Positions 41,792-51,353 are shown, numbered from the stretch's first letter. The stretch: DNA of 64,000 bases from Streptomyces sp. SID12488 (GCF_010548275.1 NZ_JAAGLT010000032.1:49039-113038), one strand, 5' to 3'. The notes: a model not told the origin generated them from the letters alone. Made by a program: numbers and translations.

Positions 41792-43003
41792 TTACGAGAC
41801 GAGCTTCAGCAGGCGGTTCGGGGAACCGGTGCCCGGGCTGGTGACCACGCCGGTGGTGGCGCCGCCTGTGAGAGCGGTGGCTACCTGGGCCGGGGTGGCC
41901 GAGGTGTGGCCCGCGAGGTAGACCGCCACCGCACCCGCGACATGCGGGGTGGCCATCGACGTACCCGAGATCGTGTTCGTCGCGGTGTCGCCGGTGTTCC
42001 AGCCCGCCGTGATCGAGGAACCCGGGGCGAAGATGTCCAGCACCGATCCGTAGTTGGAGTAGCTGGCCCGGGCGTCCGTGCTGGTCGTGGCGCCGACCGT
42101 GATGGCCGCCGCGACCCGCGCGGGGGAGTAGGAGGAGGCGTTGGCGCTGCTGTTGCCGGCCGCGATCGCGTAGGTCACGCCGCTGGCTATGGAGTTGGAG
42201 ACCGCGGTGTCCAGCGAGGTGGAGGCGCCGCCGCCGAGCGACATGTTGGCGACGGAGGGGCCGCTGTGGTTCGCGGTCACCCAGTCGATACCCGCGATGA
42301 CGCCGGCAGTGGTGCCGGAGCCGGCGTTGTCGAGCACGCGGACCGCCACGATCTTCGCCGCCTTGGCGACACCGTAGGTCGAGCCCGCGATGGTGGTGGC
42401 GACGTGGGTGCCGTGGCCGTTGCCGTCCTGCGCGACGTTGTCACCGTCCACGGCGTCGTAGCCGTTGGCGGCCCGGCCGCTGATCTGGGAGTGCGTGATG
42501 CGTACGCCGGTGTCGATGACGTACGCCGTCACCCCGGCGCCGGCCGTGTCCGGGTAGGTGTAGGTGCCGGACAGCGGCAGAGCGGCCTGGTCGATGCGGT
42601 CGAGGCCCCAGGGGGCGCTGGACTGTGTGGCGTCGACGTGCACCGTCTGGTTCTGCTCGACGGCTGCCACCGCGGGGTCGGCGGCGAGTCTGCGGGCCTC
42701 GGTCGCGGAGAGGGTCGCCGTGTAGCCGTTCAGCGCGGTGCTGAACGTCTTCTTCACCGTGCCGCCGTACTCCTTGATCAGGCCCTTGCCGGCGCTCGAC
42801 GCGGACTTGAGGCCCGCCGTCTTCTTGAGCGTGACGATGTAGCTGTCCTTGACGGCTGTGGGGGAGCCGGCGGCCAGCACGTTGCCCTCGGCGGGTGCCG
42901 GGGCTGCCTGGGCGGGGAGCGCGGTGAATCCGCCGACGAGAGCGGCGGCTGCCACGACGGTGGTCGCGGCGGTCCTGATCTTCTTGCTGCGCAGTTGTGC
43001 CAT
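41792..43003 (-). CDS. Secreted subtilisin-like (S8, proteinase K type) protease
   Basis: 403 residues; ATG after AGGAGG. Signal peptide to about residue 33 (AQA), then an I9 propeptide (SYIVTLKKTAG, EYGGTVKKTFSTALNGYTATL, AVEQNQTVH). The mature domain starts near residue 126. The triad is complete: Asp164 (AYVIDTGV), His197 (GNGHGTHVA) and Ser349 (GTSMATPHVAG), with oxyanion Asn284 (AAGNSSAN). The closest type is aqualysin/proteinase K, without a C-terminal extra domain. It is an extracellular digestive protease, divergent from the SGNH hydrolase gene. Confidence 0.92.
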   Translation of the reverse strand: MAQLRSKKIRTAATTVVAAAALVGGFTALPAQAAPAPAEGNVLAAGSPTAVKDSYIVTLKKTAGLKSASSAGKGLIKEYGGTVKKTFSTALNGYTATLSATEARRLAADPAVAAVEQNQTVHVDATQSSAPWGLDRIDQAALPLSGTYTYPDTAGAGVTAYVIDTGVRITHSQISGRAANGYDAVDGDNVAQDGNGHGTHVATTIAGSTYGVAKAAKIVAVRVLDNAGSGTTAGVIAGIDWVTANHSGPSVANMSLGGGASTSLDTAVSNSIASGVTYAIAAGNSSANASSYSPARVAAAITVGATTSTDARASYSNYGSVLDIFAPGSSITAGWNTGDTATNTISGTSMATPHVAGAVAVYLAGHTSATPAQVATALTGGATTGVVTSPGTGSPNRLLKLVS

Positions 43004-43313
43004 TACGAGGGAGTCCTCCTCTTAGGCAGCACACGCCTGGATACGGGCGCGTCTGTGGGGGGTGCCCGCTGGTGCGGACACAACCCGGAGCGTCGCGTTC
43101 CGCCCGGGCTGAGGTAAAGACTCGGTCATGGACGGGAGTTGCTCAAGGGTCTGGCTCGCTTGTCACATGCATGTCATAAGCAGGCAATCGAAGGCGCCGT
43201 GAGCGCGGGTGATCCGGCCCTTTAGCGGCGGAAAAGTCTTGGCATGGACACTTCCGGTCAACACGCGTAGTTGATACGAACGTTGTGGCAGAGATCCTGC
43301 TAATGGAGGTTTC
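43004..43313. other. Divergent promoter region, protease and SGNH genes
   Basis: Holds the AGGAGG site of the protease and the GGAGG site of the esterase. A perfect 10-bp palindrome ACATGCATGT (43165-43174) lies near the middle within a longer imperfect one. The stretch 43240-43313 is AT-richer. No gene seen. Confidence 0.5.
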
Positions 43314-44120
43314 ATGAGACATTCCCGATTCACGGCATGCATGATCTCGCTCCTCCTCGCCGGCGCCGCCGCCCTCACCGGGGCAACATCGGTGCAGGCG
43401 TCCCAACTCGCCGCCCCCACCGGCTATGTGGCCCTCGGCGACTCCTACTCCTCGGGGGTCGGCTCGGGCAGCTACATCGGCTCCAGCGGCGACTGCAAGC
43501 GCAGCACGAAGGCGTATCCGTACCTCTGGGCCGCCGCTCATTCACCCTCGAGCTTCAACTTCACGGCCTGCTCGGGCGCTCGAACGGGTGATGTTCTGGC
43601 GAACCAGCTGACCCCGCTCGGCGCCTCCACGGGCCTCGTCTCGATCAGTGTCGGCGGCAACGACGCGGGCTTCGCCGACGTCATGTCGACCTGTGTGCTC
43701 CAGTCCGACAGTTCCTGTCTCGCCCGTATCAACACCGCGCGGGCGTACGTCGACTCGACCCTCCCCGGCCGGCTCGACACCGTGTACGACGCCATCAGCT
43801 CCCGGGCGCCCGACGCCCACGTGGTCGTCCTGGGCTACCCCCGCTTCTACCAGCTCGGCCAGGCCTGCCTCGGACTCTCCGAGACCAAGCGGTCCGCGAT
43901 CAACGGCGCGTCCGAATACCTGAACAGCGCGATCGCCAAGAGGGCCGCCGACCACGGCTTCACCTTCGGTGACGTCAAGCCGGCCTTCACCGGTCACGAA
44001 CTCTGCTCGGGCAGCTCGTGGCTGCACAGCCTCAACCTGCTCAACATCGGCGAGTCCTACCACCCGACGGCCGCCGGCCAGTCGGGCGGCTATCTGCCGG
44101 CGTTCAACAGCGCCGCCTGA
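43314..44120 (+). CDS. Secreted SGNH-type lipase/esterase
   Basis: 268 residues. Signal peptide to about residue 30 (VQASQ). The SGNH blocks are clear: block I YVALGDSYSSGVGSG (nucleophile Ser44), block II TACSGARTGDVL, block III SVGGNDAGFADV (Gly and Asn of the oxyanion hole), and block V GESYHPTAAGQ with His250. Six cysteines probably form disulfides, as in the S. coelicolor SGNH esterase/phospholipase I recall at the same genomic position. It hydrolyses short to medium acyl esters outside the cell. The gene starts a plus-strand unit alone and converges on the kinase gene. Confidence 0.9.
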   Translation: MRHSRFTACMISLLLAGAAALTGATSVQASQLAAPTGYVALGDSYSSGVGSGSYIGSSGDCKRSTKAYPYLWAAAHSPSSFNFTACSGARTGDVLANQLTPLGASTGLVSISVGGNDAGFADVMSTCVLQSDSSCLARINTARAYVDSTLPGRLDTVYDAISSRAPDAHVVVLGYPRFYQLGQACLGLSETKRSAINGASEYLNSAIAKRAADHGFTFGDVKPAFTGHELCSGSSWLHSLNLLNIGESYHPTAAGQSGGYLPAFNSAA

Positions 44121-44155
44121 CCGCCTGACTGTCCGATCGCCCGACCGGCGTCCGT

Positions 44156-45805
44156 TCAGGGCGTGGCGGCGGGAGTGCCCGTGGGAGAGGAGACCCCGTC
44201 CGTCGGGGTCTCCGTCTCGCAAGTCACCGAGAACGGCACGGAGTTGGACTTCACGCTCACCGGGTCGCGGACCTCCACGCCGATCGCGTTCTCGATCGTC
44301 CCACTCTTGTCGTACGTCGTCACGAAGACCTTGTTCTCCTTGGTCTTCCCGCCGCCCGAGGGGAACGACAGCGTCCGCCAGCCCTGCTCCGGCGCCTCGC
44401 CCGTCTCCGTCACCCAGCGGTAGGAGATCTTCGTGGGCACGTTGCCCACCGTGAACGTCGCCGTGAAGCCGGGCGCCTGGGCCTCGGGCGGCGGACAGGC
44501 CCCCGAGTAGTCGGTGCCCGAACCGGCGACGTGGACCTCCACTGTCTGCGCCGGCTGTGAGGTCCTGCCGCTGTCGCTGCTGCTCGGAGTGGGGCTCGTC
44601 TTCTCGTCGCCGGAGTCGCTGGGGCTGTTCTTCGGTGAACTCGCCCCGCCCGTACCATCATTGCTCTGCTGTGTGCTGCTGTCGGCGCCGGCGTCGGTGC
44701 CGTCATCGCCGTTGTCGTGGTTGAGCAGCGCGTATGTCAGTCCGGCGAGCGCCAGTGCGATGGCGGCGAGGCCCGCGACCAGGGCGACGGCCGCCCGGCG
44801 GTTGCGATCCGGTTCGGCCGGGCGAGTGGTCGCGCGGGTGTCCGGGGGAGGCGGCACGGGCCCGGTCGCGGCCGTGGGAACGGGCATCGGCTGCGGGGGC
44901 GTAGCCGGGTGCTGCGGGAAGGCCGCCGCGATCGGCGGCGTGTACGGGGCCGTCCGGACGGTGTCCGCGCTCAGGGTGCCTCCCGCCCCGATGATCCGCA
45001 GATCGTGCTCGGCCCGCTCGGCGGGAAGACGTTCGGCCGGATCCTTGCGCAGCAGCCCCTCGATGACGGGCGTCAGCGGCCCCGCCCGGAGCGGCGGCGG
45101 CAACTCCTCGTCCACGATGGCGCGCAGGGTGCTGAGCGGGGTGTTCTGCCGGAAGGGCGAGTTGCCCTCGACCGCCGCGTACAGCAGCACGCCCAGCGAC
45201 CACAGGTCGGACTCGGGGCCGGGGGTGCGCCCCAACGCCCGTTCGGGCGCGAGGAACTCGGGGGAGCCGATGAGTTCGCCGGTCATGGTGAGGGCCGAGC
45301 TGCCCTCGACCGTTGCGATTCCGAAGTCGGTGAGCACCACCCGGCCGTCGTTGGACAGCAGTACGTTGGCCGGCTTCACGTCCCGGTGCAGCACCCCGGC
45401 CTCGTGCGCGGCCCGCAGCGCGGCGAGTACCTCGGCGCCGATGTGCGCGGCCCGCTGCGGGGACAACGGGCCCTCGGCGTCCAGCTGATCGGCGAGCGAG
45501 AGCCCGCGGACCACCTCCATGACGATCCAGGGCCGGCCCCCGTCGGTCGCCACGTCGTACACCGTCACGACGTTCCGGTTGGAGACGCGGGCCGCGGCCC
45601 AGGCCTCGCGCTCCAGTCGGGCATACAGCCGTTCGACCTCCGAGGTGGCCAGTCCGGCGGGCGCGCGCACCTCCTTGACGGCGACCTCGCGGTGCAGCAC
45701 CTCGTCCCGGGCCAGCCACACCGTGCCCATACCGCCCTCGCCGAGCGGTGAGAGCAGTCGGTAGCGGCCCGCGATCACCCGTTCACTGCCCGGTTCCTCG
45801 GACAC
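44156..45805 (-). CDS. PknB-type transmembrane Ser/Thr protein kinase
   Basis: 549 residues. Kinase domain residues about 12-270: glycine loop LLSPLGEGGMGTVWLA, catalytic Lys in REVAVKEV, HRD loop VLHRDVKPANVLL, and DFG with activation segment LTDFGIATVEGSSALTMTGE then GSPEFLAPE. A Pro-rich juxtamembrane stretch leads to one membrane helix (AAVALVAGLAAIALALAGLTYALL). Outside is a Ser/Thr-rich stalk and a C-terminal beta-sandwich-like domain (CPPPEAQAPGFTATFTVGN, ending in SVPFSVTC), with no PASTA repeats. The external domain presumably senses an unknown ligand. It has no obvious partner gene. Confidence 0.88.
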   Translation of the reverse strand: MSEEPGSERVIAGRYRLLSPLGEGGMGTVWLARDEVLHREVAVKEVRAPAGLATSEVERLYARLEREAWAAARVSNRNVVTVYDVATDGGRPWIVMEVVRGLSLADQLDAEGPLSPQRAAHIGAEVLAALRAAHEAGVLHRDVKPANVLLSNDGRVVLTDFGIATVEGSSALTMTGELIGSPEFLAPERALGRTPGPESDLWSLGVLLYAAVEGNSPFRQNTPLSTLRAIVDEELPPPLRAGPLTPVIEGLLRKDPAERLPAERAEHDLRIIGAGGTLSADTVRTAPYTPPIAAAFPQHPATPPQPMPVPTAATGPVPPPPDTRATTRPAEPDRNRRAAVALVAGLAAIALALAGLTYALLNHDNGDDGTDAGADSSTQQSNDGTGGASSPKNSPSDSGDEKTSPTPSSSDSGRTSQPAQTVEVHVAGSGTDYSGACPPPEAQAPGFTATFTVGNVPTKISYRWVTETGEAPEQGWRTLSFPSGGGKTKENKVFVTTYDKSGTIENAIGVEVRDPVSVKSNSVPFSVTCETETPTDGVSSPTGTPAATP

Positions 45806-45897
45806 GGACGTCCCCCCATCGCAGCCGCGCGTTCACGGATCCGGTCTCATTGCACGCCGATTTTCTGCACTCCGCCTGATTTCTTACCAAACGTAGC

Positions 45898-47667
45898 TCA
45901 GCCGAGTGCGGATGCCGCCCCCTTGAGCACCAATCCGGCTCCCAGCGCGACAACGAGGAACGCGGACGCCAGCGGCGCGGTACGCCGGACGAGCGCGAGC
46001 ATCGGGCCGCCGGCCAGCCCCGGACGCCGGTCCAGCAGCCGGTTGGCCCCGCTGCCCAGCCGTACGACGAGGAACCCGGCCCCGGTGAGGGTGAGCGCGA
46101 GCCCGACCCCGTACGCCAGCACGAGCAGGAACCCGAACCACGCCTTGCCCAGCGCGGCGGCCCCGACCAGCACGACCACGGCCGACGGACTCGGCACCAG
46201 CCCACCGGCGAACCCGAGCAGGATCGTGCCGCGCAGGGTGGGCGCGATGTCGTGCGTGTGGGTGAAGCCGCCGTGGGTGTGTTCGAGGGTGGTGCGGTCG
46301 TGCTTGTGCTTGCCGTCGTGGTGCTCGTGGTGCTCGTGGGTGTGGCCGTGATCGTGCTCATGCCCGTGGTCGTGCTGGTGGCCGTGGTCATGGTCATGCG
46401 TATGTGCGGGAGCCGCGGCGGGTGCGGGTGCGAGCGCGGTGTCCGAGTGCGCGTGGGCGTGCGATGCGTGGGCGAGGACCAGTTCGCGTTCCGGCGCCTT
46501 GTCGGCGGCGTGAGTGTGGCTGTGGGGGTGCTCGTGCTCATGGTCATGGTCATGGGAGTGACCGTGCTCGTGGTCATGCGGATGGGGGTGCGGACGGGAG
46601 GCGAGGTGGGTGCGCTCGTGTGCGCGCTGGCGCCAGGCCCGGCGAGTGAGGGTCAGGCCCGCCCCCGTCACCAGCACACCGCTCGCCACGCCGAGCCAGG
46701 CGATCACCGAGGGCGCCGCCGCCGAACCGGCCGTCACCAGCAGGCCCAGGGCGACCACGCCCAGCGTGTGGGTGACCGTCACCGAGGCGGCCAGCGGCAT
46801 GACGTCGCGCAGCCGGGCCTTGCCGCCCCGGGCTGCCGCCGTGGCCGCCATCAGGGTCTTGCCGTGGCCCGGGGCGAGCGCGTGCATCGCGCCGAGGAAG
46901 ATCGCGATGACCAGGGCCAGCGCGGCGAAGCCGACCGTGAGGTCGTGCCGGGCCACCAGGGAGTCCAGCGCGCGCGTCCACCGGTCGGCGCCGCGCGGCA
47001 GTACGGAGGACGCCGGTGCCGCCTTCTCGCCGCTCTCGGCGAGGGCCGGGCCGCCCGGGCGCACCTGGACGGCGGCCGTCGCGGTGTCGGCCGGCGAGGA
47101 GAGCAACTCCTGCGGATAGCTGGTCAGTTCACCGGATACCGACTTCTGCGGTACGTCGGACTCGGCGAGGGTCATCCGGTCGCCGCGCGCGGTGATCTCG
47201 CGCCAGCCGGGCCCCGACTCGGTGCCCGCACTGTGGAACCCGAGGGCGAGGGTGTCCCCGTCGGCGACCTCGGGGAGGGCGGCCGTGAGTTCGCACTCCA
47301 CGCGCAGGGTGTCGAGGCCGGCCTGACCGGGGCGCGCGCTCGCCTTGGCACTGCCGACGGAGAGCGGGACCGTACGGCCGGCGACGGTGACCTTGCTGCC
47401 CTGCGCGGCGGTCGAGCACCGCTGCGCTGCCCAGTCGGTCAGGCCCAGCTTCTCGATGTCGGGTTTGGCCTGGGTGGCCGGGATCTCGGCGAGGTCCTCG
47501 ACATGGGCGACCCGCAGCTGGCCGGGGGCGACGACGAGACCGTCGTACCGGTTGACGGTGAAGTTGCCGAGCGGATGCGCGCTCGCGGCGGAGGCGGGGA
47601 CCAGGACGAGCGCGCAGGCGGCCGTGAACACGGCGGCACCGGCGGCGGCCGAACGACGGGGCTTCAC
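45898..47667 (-). CDS. NicO/RcnA-type nickel-cobalt exporter with histidine-rich loop
   Basis: 589 residues from a GTG overlapping the TPR gene stop. The signal peptide appears to end AASA-HPLGNFTVN, giving a mature N-terminal His. An extracytoplasmic domain of about 230 residues (QLRVAHVEDLAEIPA, then VECELTAALPEV) precedes the membrane part. The NicO motifs are FLGAMHALAPGHGKTLMAA and, in the second half, FAGGLVPSPSAVVVLVGA. Between them lies a cytoplasmic-type loop of about 130 residues with dozens of His and Asp/Glu (for example HDHEHGHSHDHDHEHEHPHS), a metal buffer. Family members expel Ni/Co. It is the third gene of the DUF4331 operon. Confidence 0.85.
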   Translation of the reverse strand: MKPRRSAAAGAAVFTAACALVLVPASAASAHPLGNFTVNRYDGLVVAPGQLRVAHVEDLAEIPATQAKPDIEKLGLTDWAAQRCSTAAQGSKVTVAGRTVPLSVGSAKASARPGQAGLDTLRVECELTAALPEVADGDTLALGFHSAGTESGPGWREITARGDRMTLAESDVPQKSVSGELTSYPQELLSSPADTATAAVQVRPGGPALAESGEKAAPASSVLPRGADRWTRALDSLVARHDLTVGFAALALVIAIFLGAMHALAPGHGKTLMAATAAARGGKARLRDVMPLAASVTVTHTLGVVALGLLVTAGSAAAPSVIAWLGVASGVLVTGAGLTLTRRAWRQRAHERTHLASRPHPHPHDHEHGHSHDHDHEHEHPHSHTHAADKAPERELVLAHASHAHAHSDTALAPAPAAAPAHTHDHDHGHQHDHGHEHDHGHTHEHHEHHDGKHKHDRTTLEHTHGGFTHTHDIAPTLRGTILLGFAGGLVPSPSAVVVLVGAAALGKAWFGFLLVLAYGVGLALTLTGAGFLVVRLGSGANRLLDRRPGLAGGPMLALVRRTAPLASAFLVVALGAGLVLKGAASALG

Positions 47668-49553
47668 TTCGCCGCCTCCAGGGACTTGAGAGCCGTACGG
47701 GCCTTGCGGGCGCCCAACGGGGAGAAACCGGGGTTGAGTTCGAGGGCGGCGGAGAGCGAGGCGCGGGCTTCCTTCGGGTGGCCCGTGCCCTGCTCGATCA
47801 TGCCGCGATGGTAGAGGAACGAGGCGTTGCGGTAGCCGGTCGCGGTGGCTCGGCGGGCGTACGGGAGAGCTTCCTCGTCCTTGCCGTTGACGTGCAGTGC
47901 CCACGCGAGGGCGTCAGCCGTGTGCACGGTCTCGCGACGGTCCCACTCGGCGCGGGCCGCGCGCAGCGCCGACTTCCGGTCGCCGTGGTCGGCGGCGGCC
48001 AGCGCGGTGTCCAGGTCGGCGTTGACGCCGTTGGCGCGGGCGATGGCCGTCCACGCGTTGACGAGCGCGTACTGGGCGCGGGCCTTCGCCAAGTCACCGT
48101 CGCCGCCCCGGACTTCGTACAGCTCGCCGAGTTCGACGAGCGGACCGGGCAGCGGATAGCGGGAGACGACGTCCTCCATGCCCTTGATCGCGCCGGCCCG
48201 GTCGCCGTCGGCGGACTGGGCGCGGGCACGGCCCTCGAGCGCCGGAAGGTAGTTGTCGTCGGCGGCGAGGGCGCGGGCGTAGTGCTCCAGGGCGGACTTG
48301 TACTCGCCCTGGTTCCAGGCGAGTTGCCCGAGTGCGGTGGACACGTACGCGATGTCCCCGCGCGAGGTGGCGGAGTCGAGCGCCTGCTCCAGCACACGCC
48401 GGGCGGTGCTGACATCGCCGCGCAGCTCACGCACGTACGCGTACCGGGTGAAGACAGGAACCCCGGGCCGCTTGGCGTCGGCCTCGTCGGTGGCCTTCAA
48501 CGCCTCGTCGTAGCGCCCGAGTTCGACCAGGGCGTCGATACGGGTGGACAGGGCGCGCTCGCTGTAGGGGTTCTGCGCGAGGGCCTGGTCCGAGTACTTG
48601 AGGGCGCCGGGAAAGTCGTGGCGAGCGGCGGCGAGAGCGGCACGCCCGGCGAGAGCGGGATCGTTGTCGGGCTCCAGCTCGAGGGACCGCGCCAAGGCCT
48701 GCTGAGCCTGCGGATACCGGGAGGGATCGCCCTTGGTGCGGGCCTGCTCGACATACGCGAGCCCGAGAGTGGCCCAGCTGCCGAAGTCCTTGGGCTGCGC
48801 CCGGAGATGGGCCTGAAGAGAGGCGATGCTCGCGCCGATGTCCCCGCTCGCGAGCAGCGCGGGGGACATCGCGGCCGGCGCCGACGAGACGGTGGCGGTC
48901 CCGGCCCCGTCCCGAACGGCCCCCAGCACCACGGCACCGGCGGTGAACGCCACCGCCAACGCGGCGGCACAGGCACCGAGTTGCACCGCCCGCCACCGTC
49001 GCGACGACTCGCCGAGCCGCCGGACAGCGGCGACCCGCTCGTCGGGGGCGGGGGCGGGGGCGGCGCCGCCGGTGGCGGTGAGGGACGACTGGTCGGGGGA
49101 GACGTGCGGCGCGTCCTCGGCAGCCACGCCGCCCACGCCTGCGGGCGAGGCTTCGGGGCTGGGGGCCGCGGCTTCTTCGCGGCTGCTGGGCAGGCCGTCG
49201 GCCTCCGGCACATCCCGGGTCTCTGGAGCGACTTCGGCCGTCGGGGTCTTCCGGCTGTCGCCGGACGCGGCGTGGTCGTCGGCGCCCTGCGCGGAGCTGT
49301 TCCGCTCGGGGGCGGACGTGTCACGCGGCGCGTGCGTCCGGTGGGCGTCCGGCCCGGCCGTGTCCGTCCCGCCCGGTACGGGCAGGGCCGTGTCGGCGTG
49401 TTCATCGGTGACCCCGGCCCTCACCGTGCCGAGGATGTCGGCCGCCCCCGCCGTGTCGGTCGGCCGGCTGCCGAGCTCACGGCCCGGTCGCGTGAGTGGC
49501 GGCTGTGGCGCCTGCTCGCGATCCGGTGCGCTGTCGTTCATACGCGGGGGCAT
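47664..49553 (-). CDS. Membrane-anchored tetratricopeptide-repeat protein
   Basis: 629 residues; ATG after GAGGAG, 8 bp upstream. The first 200 residues are a polar, low-complexity cytosolic tail. A single membrane helix (LGACAAALAVAFTAGAVVLGAV) follows, and the rest, probably extracytoplasmic, is TPR solenoid: WATLGLAYVEQARTKGDPSRYPQAQQAL, ALKYSDQALAQNPYSERALS and YVSTALGQLAWNQGEYKSAL, ending with YHRGMIEQGTGHPKEARASL and LNPGFSPLGARKART. TPRs mediate protein contacts; the neighbouring DUF4331 and NicO proteins are likely partners. The stop overlaps the exporter start. Confidence 0.82.
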   Translation of the reverse strand: MPPRMNDSAPDREQAPQPPLTRPGRELGSRPTDTAGAADILGTVRAGVTDEHADTALPVPGGTDTAGPDAHRTHAPRDTSAPERNSSAQGADDHAASGDSRKTPTAEVAPETRDVPEADGLPSSREEAAAPSPEASPAGVGGVAAEDAPHVSPDQSSLTATGGAAPAPAPDERVAAVRRLGESSRRWRAVQLGACAAALAVAFTAGAVVLGAVRDGAGTATVSSAPAAMSPALLASGDIGASIASLQAHLRAQPKDFGSWATLGLAYVEQARTKGDPSRYPQAQQALARSLELEPDNDPALAGRAALAAARHDFPGALKYSDQALAQNPYSERALSTRIDALVELGRYDEALKATDEADAKRPGVPVFTRYAYVRELRGDVSTARRVLEQALDSATSRGDIAYVSTALGQLAWNQGEYKSALEHYARALAADDNYLPALEGRARAQSADGDRAGAIKGMEDVVSRYPLPGPLVELGELYEVRGGDGDLAKARAQYALVNAWTAIARANGVNADLDTALAAADHGDRKSALRAARAEWDRRETVHTADALAWALHVNGKDEEALPYARRATATGYRNASFLYHRGMIEQGTGHPKEARASLSAALELNPGFSPLGARKARTALKSLEAAK

Positions 49554-49640
49554 GCCCTCTCCTCAAGGTTCCTGGGCGGGTCATCTGCGGGGGAATCGGG
49601 GGTCGACCGCCCGGGTGGGGCCGGGAGTCGACGGGAGTGC

Positions 49641-49679
49641 GGCGCGGCCCGCGCCGTGGGGATGGAAACGGGCCGCGCC
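49641..49679 (-). terminator. Hairpin between DUF4331 and TPR genes
   Basis: GGCGCGGCCCG at 49641-49651 pairs perfectly with CGGGCCGCGCC at 49669-49679. It lies 30 bp past the DUF4331 stop and about 90 bp before the TPR start. It could partly terminate transcription or stabilise the DUF4331 message, giving more of the first protein. Confidence 0.65.
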
Positions 49680-49708
49680 AGCTGGTGGGGGTGGGAACTG
49701 ACCGCGGG

Positions 49709-51247
49709 TCAGTACGCCCGGTTCCCCATGTTCCGGCGCCACCACACGAAGCCGGCGGTGAGCAGCAGGAACCCGGCCGCACCGGCCGCCGCCGAACCGG
49801 CGATCAGCATGGTGTCGGTGCCACCGGAGGTGCCGGCGGGCTGCAGTGCGTCACCGAGCTGGCTGCGGACGTCGTTGGTGCCGGTCGTGCCCTTGGCGAG
49901 CGGACCGCGCGAACCCTCGGTCGGCAGAGCCACGTACGGGAAGTACTTCTCGAAGTTCTTGTCGTTCTTGTCGACCGCGTCACCGAGGTCGTTCTTCGCG
50001 CCGAGCAGTTCACCCTCGACGACCTGGAGCGAGGCGTCGATCACGTCGTCCGTCAGACGACGGCCGTTCGGGAAGCCCGCGGTGTCACCGTCGAGGACAC
50101 CGAGACGCTTGGGGTGCGCGGACGGGGCGATCGAGGTGTTGAGACGCAGTTCCTCGGCCGGAGTGACGTACGGCGGCTGGTTGAGACCCTTCACACCCTT
50201 GAGGAAGACGTCCACCAGGTCGTTGCGCGGCTCCTTGGGCGCGGGGATCTTGTAGATCGCCTCGATGAGCTTCGGCAGCTCGGGGTTGGTCACGTTCTTC
50301 AGGAACTGGGCGTCGCCGTACGGCGAGGACGCGTTGAACTTGTCCTTGTCCTTGATCGGGTTGACGACCTCGTTGACGAGCGGCATGCCCAGTCGCGAGA
50401 CCTGGGAGTAGTAGCCGCTGGCGTTCTTGCGCTGGGTCGTCGACCAGATACCGACGACCGGCTGCTTCGACGACTGCACGATCATGTGCGTCGGCACCTG
50501 GAGCGCGATCGAGTTGACGTTGTAGCCCTTGAGCGTGTCGTTGCCGACCTCGGAGAGGTTCCCGCCGTACAGCAGGTCGAAGACCCGCAGGTCCGCGAAG
50601 AACGGGTCGTCGGCCTGGCCGGCGAACGTGGTCGAACCGTTCGTCAGCTTGTGGATGGCCTGGTCGCGCAGCTTCTTGTAGTTCGGCATCGACGCCTTGC
50701 CGACGTTCGACGGGGCGACCGGGACGTCGTCGGCGATCTTCGTCTTGTACATCTCGTGCTTGTTCTTGAGCTTGATCAGCTCGATGTCGTACGTCTGCGT
50801 GACGTTGAGGTCCGGGTCGTACAGGCTGTCGACCGCACCCGTGTTGTACAGGAACGTCTTCTTGTTCTTCACATGCGTCTTGAAGGTGTAGCGGAACAGG
50901 AGGTCGTCCTGCGCGTCACCGTCGTTGTCGATGTGAAGGTCGTACTGGGCGTCCTCGGCGAACTGGTAGAAGTTCGGGCCGCCGCCCGGCTCCTCGAACG
51001 GGATCCAGTTCGCGACGATCGTCGTCGTGTCCTTCTTGTCCGGGCTCACGAACGCGTACAGGTCCGTGTTGTCGAACTGCGGGGTGCCCGAGATCAGCGG
51101 CGCCTCGCGGTGGCTGGAGGCGGCGGCCGTACCCGGTACGAGCGCGGTGACGCCGGCGGCCGCGAGCCCACCGGCAGCCAGCGCACCACAAATCATGGTC
51201 GCGATGCTCCTGCGCCGCGCGCCGCCCTTGGAGATGGTTGTCGTCAT
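49709..51247 (-). CDS. DUF4331 exported protein with C-terminal membrane anchor
   Basis: 512 residues from ATG (MTTTISKGG); a GTG five codons upstream is possible. The signal peptide ends near AAASSHREAPLI. The SHREAP start and PQFDNTDLYAFVSPD are the hallmark of DUF4331, with VANWIPFEEPGGGPNFYQF and FRYTFKTHVKN. The C-terminus has a Gly/Thr linker, one membrane helix (LIAGSAAAGAAGFLLLTAGF) and WWRRNMG, so it stays on the cell surface. The family's function is not established. A SigK-like promoter gives a leader of about 35 nt, and TPR and exporter genes follow in the same direction. Confidence 0.87.
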   Translation of the reverse strand: MTTTISKGGARRRSIATMICGALAAGGLAAAGVTALVPGTAAASSHREAPLISGTPQFDNTDLYAFVSPDKKDTTTIVANWIPFEEPGGGPNFYQFAEDAQYDLHIDNDGDAQDDLLFRYTFKTHVKNKKTFLYNTGAVDSLYDPDLNVTQTYDIELIKLKNKHEMYKTKIADDVPVAPSNVGKASMPNYKKLRDQAIHKLTNGSTTFAGQADDPFFADLRVFDLLYGGNLSEVGNDTLKGYNVNSIALQVPTHMIVQSSKQPVVGIWSTTQRKNASGYYSQVSRLGMPLVNEVVNPIKDKDKFNASSPYGDAQFLKNVTNPELPKLIEAIYKIPAPKEPRNDLVDVFLKGVKGLNQPPYVTPAEELRLNTSIAPSAHPKRLGVLDGDTAGFPNGRRLTDDVIDASLQVVEGELLGAKNDLGDAVDKNDKNFEKYFPYVALPTEGSRGPLAKGTTGTNDVRSQLGDALQPAGTSGGTDTMLIAGSAAAGAAGFLLLTAGFVWWRRNMGNRAY

Positions 51248-51287
51248 ACCGTCCGTCCTCACCGTGTCAACTTGCCTGACGAGGAGG

Positions 51288-51314
51288 ATTCGGAGCCCTC
51301 CCGGATGCGGATTG
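51288..51314 (-). promoter_or_regulatory. SigK-type ECF promoter for DUF4331 operon
   Basis: On the minus strand CAATCC (-35, within CCAATCC) and CCGAAT (-10) are separated by 15 bp. Both hexamers resemble the CCATCC/CCGAAT pair described for mycobacterial SigK. The facing sigma gene has a promoter of the same form and spacing. Confidence 0.7.
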
Positions 51315-51353
51315 GTCGAATCTGAAAAGTGTCTTGAAAACGTTTGGGAGGCG

